Source: Numida meleagris (Eukaryota; Chordata; Aves; Galliformes; Numididae). From it: a stretch of 64,000 nucleotides of DNA. Below, in pieces: positions 62,090-64,000 of this stretch. Made by a program: the position numbers and the translations under genes. How positions within the stretch are numbered: the first letter of the stretch is position 1; each line of letters begins with the position of its first letter. The notes beneath the pieces are model-generated. The model did no database searches. It saw nothing but the letters and a program-made list of their open reading frames with translations, and was not told where the DNA came from. The stretch spans positions 33,914,793 through 33,978,792 of the forward strand of contig NC_034412.1 of NCBI RefSeq assembly GCF_002078875.1, given 5' to 3'.

Positions 62090-63602
62090 TTCTACAAAAT
62101 CCAAGTGATACTCCTAAGCAGAGAAACCATTTCTGCTCTTAAGCTGCATTTATAAAAGGCTTACGGAATTATTGTATATTAAGGATCACAAAGCCACATT
62201 AAGTTTGTTCATCTAGTTAAGTTGTTATAGAGCCCTTCTCAGCACAGAAATACCAAGGATGGCAGAGAGGGCAGTAAGTGTTGAATACAAACATGTAGCT
62301 GACATAAGCAACTTCAATCTAGGTCAAATTAGTTTCATGGGGCTTTTGGATACAACAGAACTTTTTTCAAATACACTTATTAAAAACAAATGGAATATAA
62401 GGAAAAGTCTGTGCTTCTTCCTTTTGCTAAACTGCCTGTCCTCTATATCTCAAAGGTAATTTCCACCTTTTCAATCTTTTGACTTGCCAGTTTAGACATG
62501 ATTGGTCTAATATTAATTCATCATAATTAGCAACATTAATCTTATTAGAGAGTGTCTGCTGAATTACAAGCAACAGAAAGAGTCATTGAACTGTTCATCT
62601 TATTATTAACAAGATTAAAATGGTTACAGCAAAAGTCTGAGAGTCAGAATTTCACTGTTCCAATCTCAGTTCTGTGACAACTCATTACAGAAACTCACGA
62701 GTCTTTTTTTTTCCTTTTTCTTAAGAGTTCAAGGAAAGAGGATGTAAAGGTATGCACCTATGACACTAAGCCTTATTGCACAACTCTGGTACTCAAAGTT
62801 TGTTGAACTTTGAGTTCAACACCTATAAATTAGGAACTGTTGAGGAAGAAATGGTATAATTATCTATTTGGTTAGGGTAGTATGAGTCACATGCATACAG
62901 CAGTTCAAAGTGGGCAATATCGTATTATTACTAACTTCACTCTTACAGAATGTATGAATTGTAACCCCACTTTTTATTTCTGGAAAAGAGTTAGAATTAA
63001 GACAGTGCTCCCTGGGGGTGTACCTCACAATTTCATCCAAGTCAGTTTTATTACTAATGAGGATGAAATTTACAGAAAAAGAAGCAGAAGAGAAGGTGCA
63101 ATTAGCCTAAAAACTAGGTGGACCCTGAGAAGATAAAGAGACAGACAGACAGCTTACAAATATCTTTGACAAGAGCCACTGGGCAACATTTTTCCAAAGT
63201 GAAAATAATACTGCAAAAATATTTTTTGATTCACATATTATAATTACTGTGAATTAGTTAATGTTTGTTATCAGAATTTTCATGCTGATGACTAAAATTA
63301 TCACCATTTGATTTCTCACCTGAAAGCAGAAGATAAGCCACATGGGATAAGGAAGTGCAAAGAACAGTCAGATGATTTGACAGTAGTCAATGAAAAACTG
63401 AAGGAGATAACGACATCATACACACACACCCCCAACAAAAATGGGAGGAACCTGTTCCATTTCTCTCTGGAAAGAAAGGGTGCTTTACCTGGAAGACAGT
63501 CTTTGTGCATAAGAAGTCAATAGAATGTTTTCATTCTCAGGAATGACACAGGGGAAACATCAAGTCCTAGGAAATCATGTGGAGATCCCCTTTCCCATAT
63601 AG
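62090..63602. other. Unique AT-rich DNA, possible conserved noncoding part
   Basis: No gene is recognised. The part at about 62480-62640 is dense in ATTA/TAAT cores, as in developmental enhancers. This is an impression from composition only. Confidence 0.45.
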
Positions 63603-64000
63603 TATTCTTGTTTCAGTTGGGACAGAGTTATTTTCCTCATAGCATCTGGTATGATACTATGTTTTTAGTGTTAGGAGAAAAGCAACGTTGATAACACACC
63701 AATATTTTAGCTGTTGCTGAGCAGTGCTGGAAGAAGCCAAGTATGTCTCAACTTTTCAACTTCTTCTACTGTCCTATCAACAAGGGGCTGGGAGGGCACA
63801 AGAGACTGTGGAAGAAACAGAACCAGGAGAGCTGACCTGAACTGGCCAAAGGCATATTCCACACTATATGACATCATGCCAAAAACTATACTGTTGTGAG
63901 GATTTAGCAGCGGGGGCAGCTGCTGCTCAGGGACTGGCTAGGCATCAGTAAGCATGTGATGAGCAATTGCTTTGCGCATCACTTCTTTTGTAAACACACA
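63603..64000 (+). mobile_element. Avian ERVL-type LTR, left part, cut by window edge
   Basis: From 63603 the sequence follows the avian ERVL-type LTR known from chicken and songbirds. The start block 'gtttcagttgggacagagtta' lies near 63610. It is followed by the 'gttgataacacaccaatat' and 'tgctgagcagtgct' blocks, a 'ggcatattccacactatatg' block with 'acatcatgcc' near 63853-63885, and a 'gagcaattgctttgcgcatc' block near 63961. In intact copies a TATA box follows the 'catgc' block; here the site reads AAAACTATA and looks decayed. The first few bases (expected TGTC-type) are mutated. The polyadenylation signal and the end of the LTR lie beyond the window, so I cannot tell a solo LTR from a provirus. 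There is no coding sequence within the window. Confidence 0.85.

Overview
The window looks like gene-poor, AT-rich nuclear DNA from a bird. The main evidence is the repeat content: many fragments of CR1 LINEs with the usual avian 3' ends, two copies of one mariner family that resembles the chicken Galluhop type, an avian ERVL-type LTR at the right edge, and no Alu, B1 or L1 sequence. A galliform such as chicken or a relative is the best guess from the mariner and the young CR1 copies. The species call is an inference, not something the sequence states.

I find no confident host protein-coding exon, tRNA, rRNA or CRISPR array. Almost all longer open reading frames are short chance frames. The longest one (330 codons, minus strand, 38077-39069) is the tail of a 5'-truncated CR1 reverse transcriptase plus about 30 codons of flanking DNA. 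The window is therefore best read as intergenic or intronic sequence littered with transposon fossils.

Layout from left to right: CR1 (about 700-1102, minus); a broken mariner with decayed transposase (2647 to about 3960, minus); a young CR1 3' end (5634-6008, plus); an older CR1 (8566-9432, minus); a CR1 tail (12945-13098, plus); a very old LINE reverse-transcriptase remnant (about 13595-13975, minus); a long unique stretch; a small CpG-dense patch (26101-26275); the 3' end of a second mariner (about 29575-29772, plus); a hAT-Charlie DNA transposon of about 1.6 kb with both ends and a near-perfect 8-bp target duplication (30281-31883, plus); a probable solo LTR (about 34655-35339, plus) with a TATA-like box, three tandem repeats and an AATAAA; a cluster of three minus-strand CR1 copies (37993-44072); unique DNA with one short CR1 tail at 48092 and a CR1 3' end at 53600-53957 (plus); and the start of an ERVL-type LTR (63603 to the edge, plus).

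The elements do not form a working system. All transposases and reverse transcriptases seen here are truncated, frameshifted or missing catalytic positions. The objects most worth a second look are the Charlie fossil, the probable LTR with its stem-loop and tandem repeats near the predicted start site, the CpG patch, two perfect hairpins (47749-47779 and 62022-62077), and a CR1 that unusually lacks its 3' end. I did not find a convincing undescribed system.
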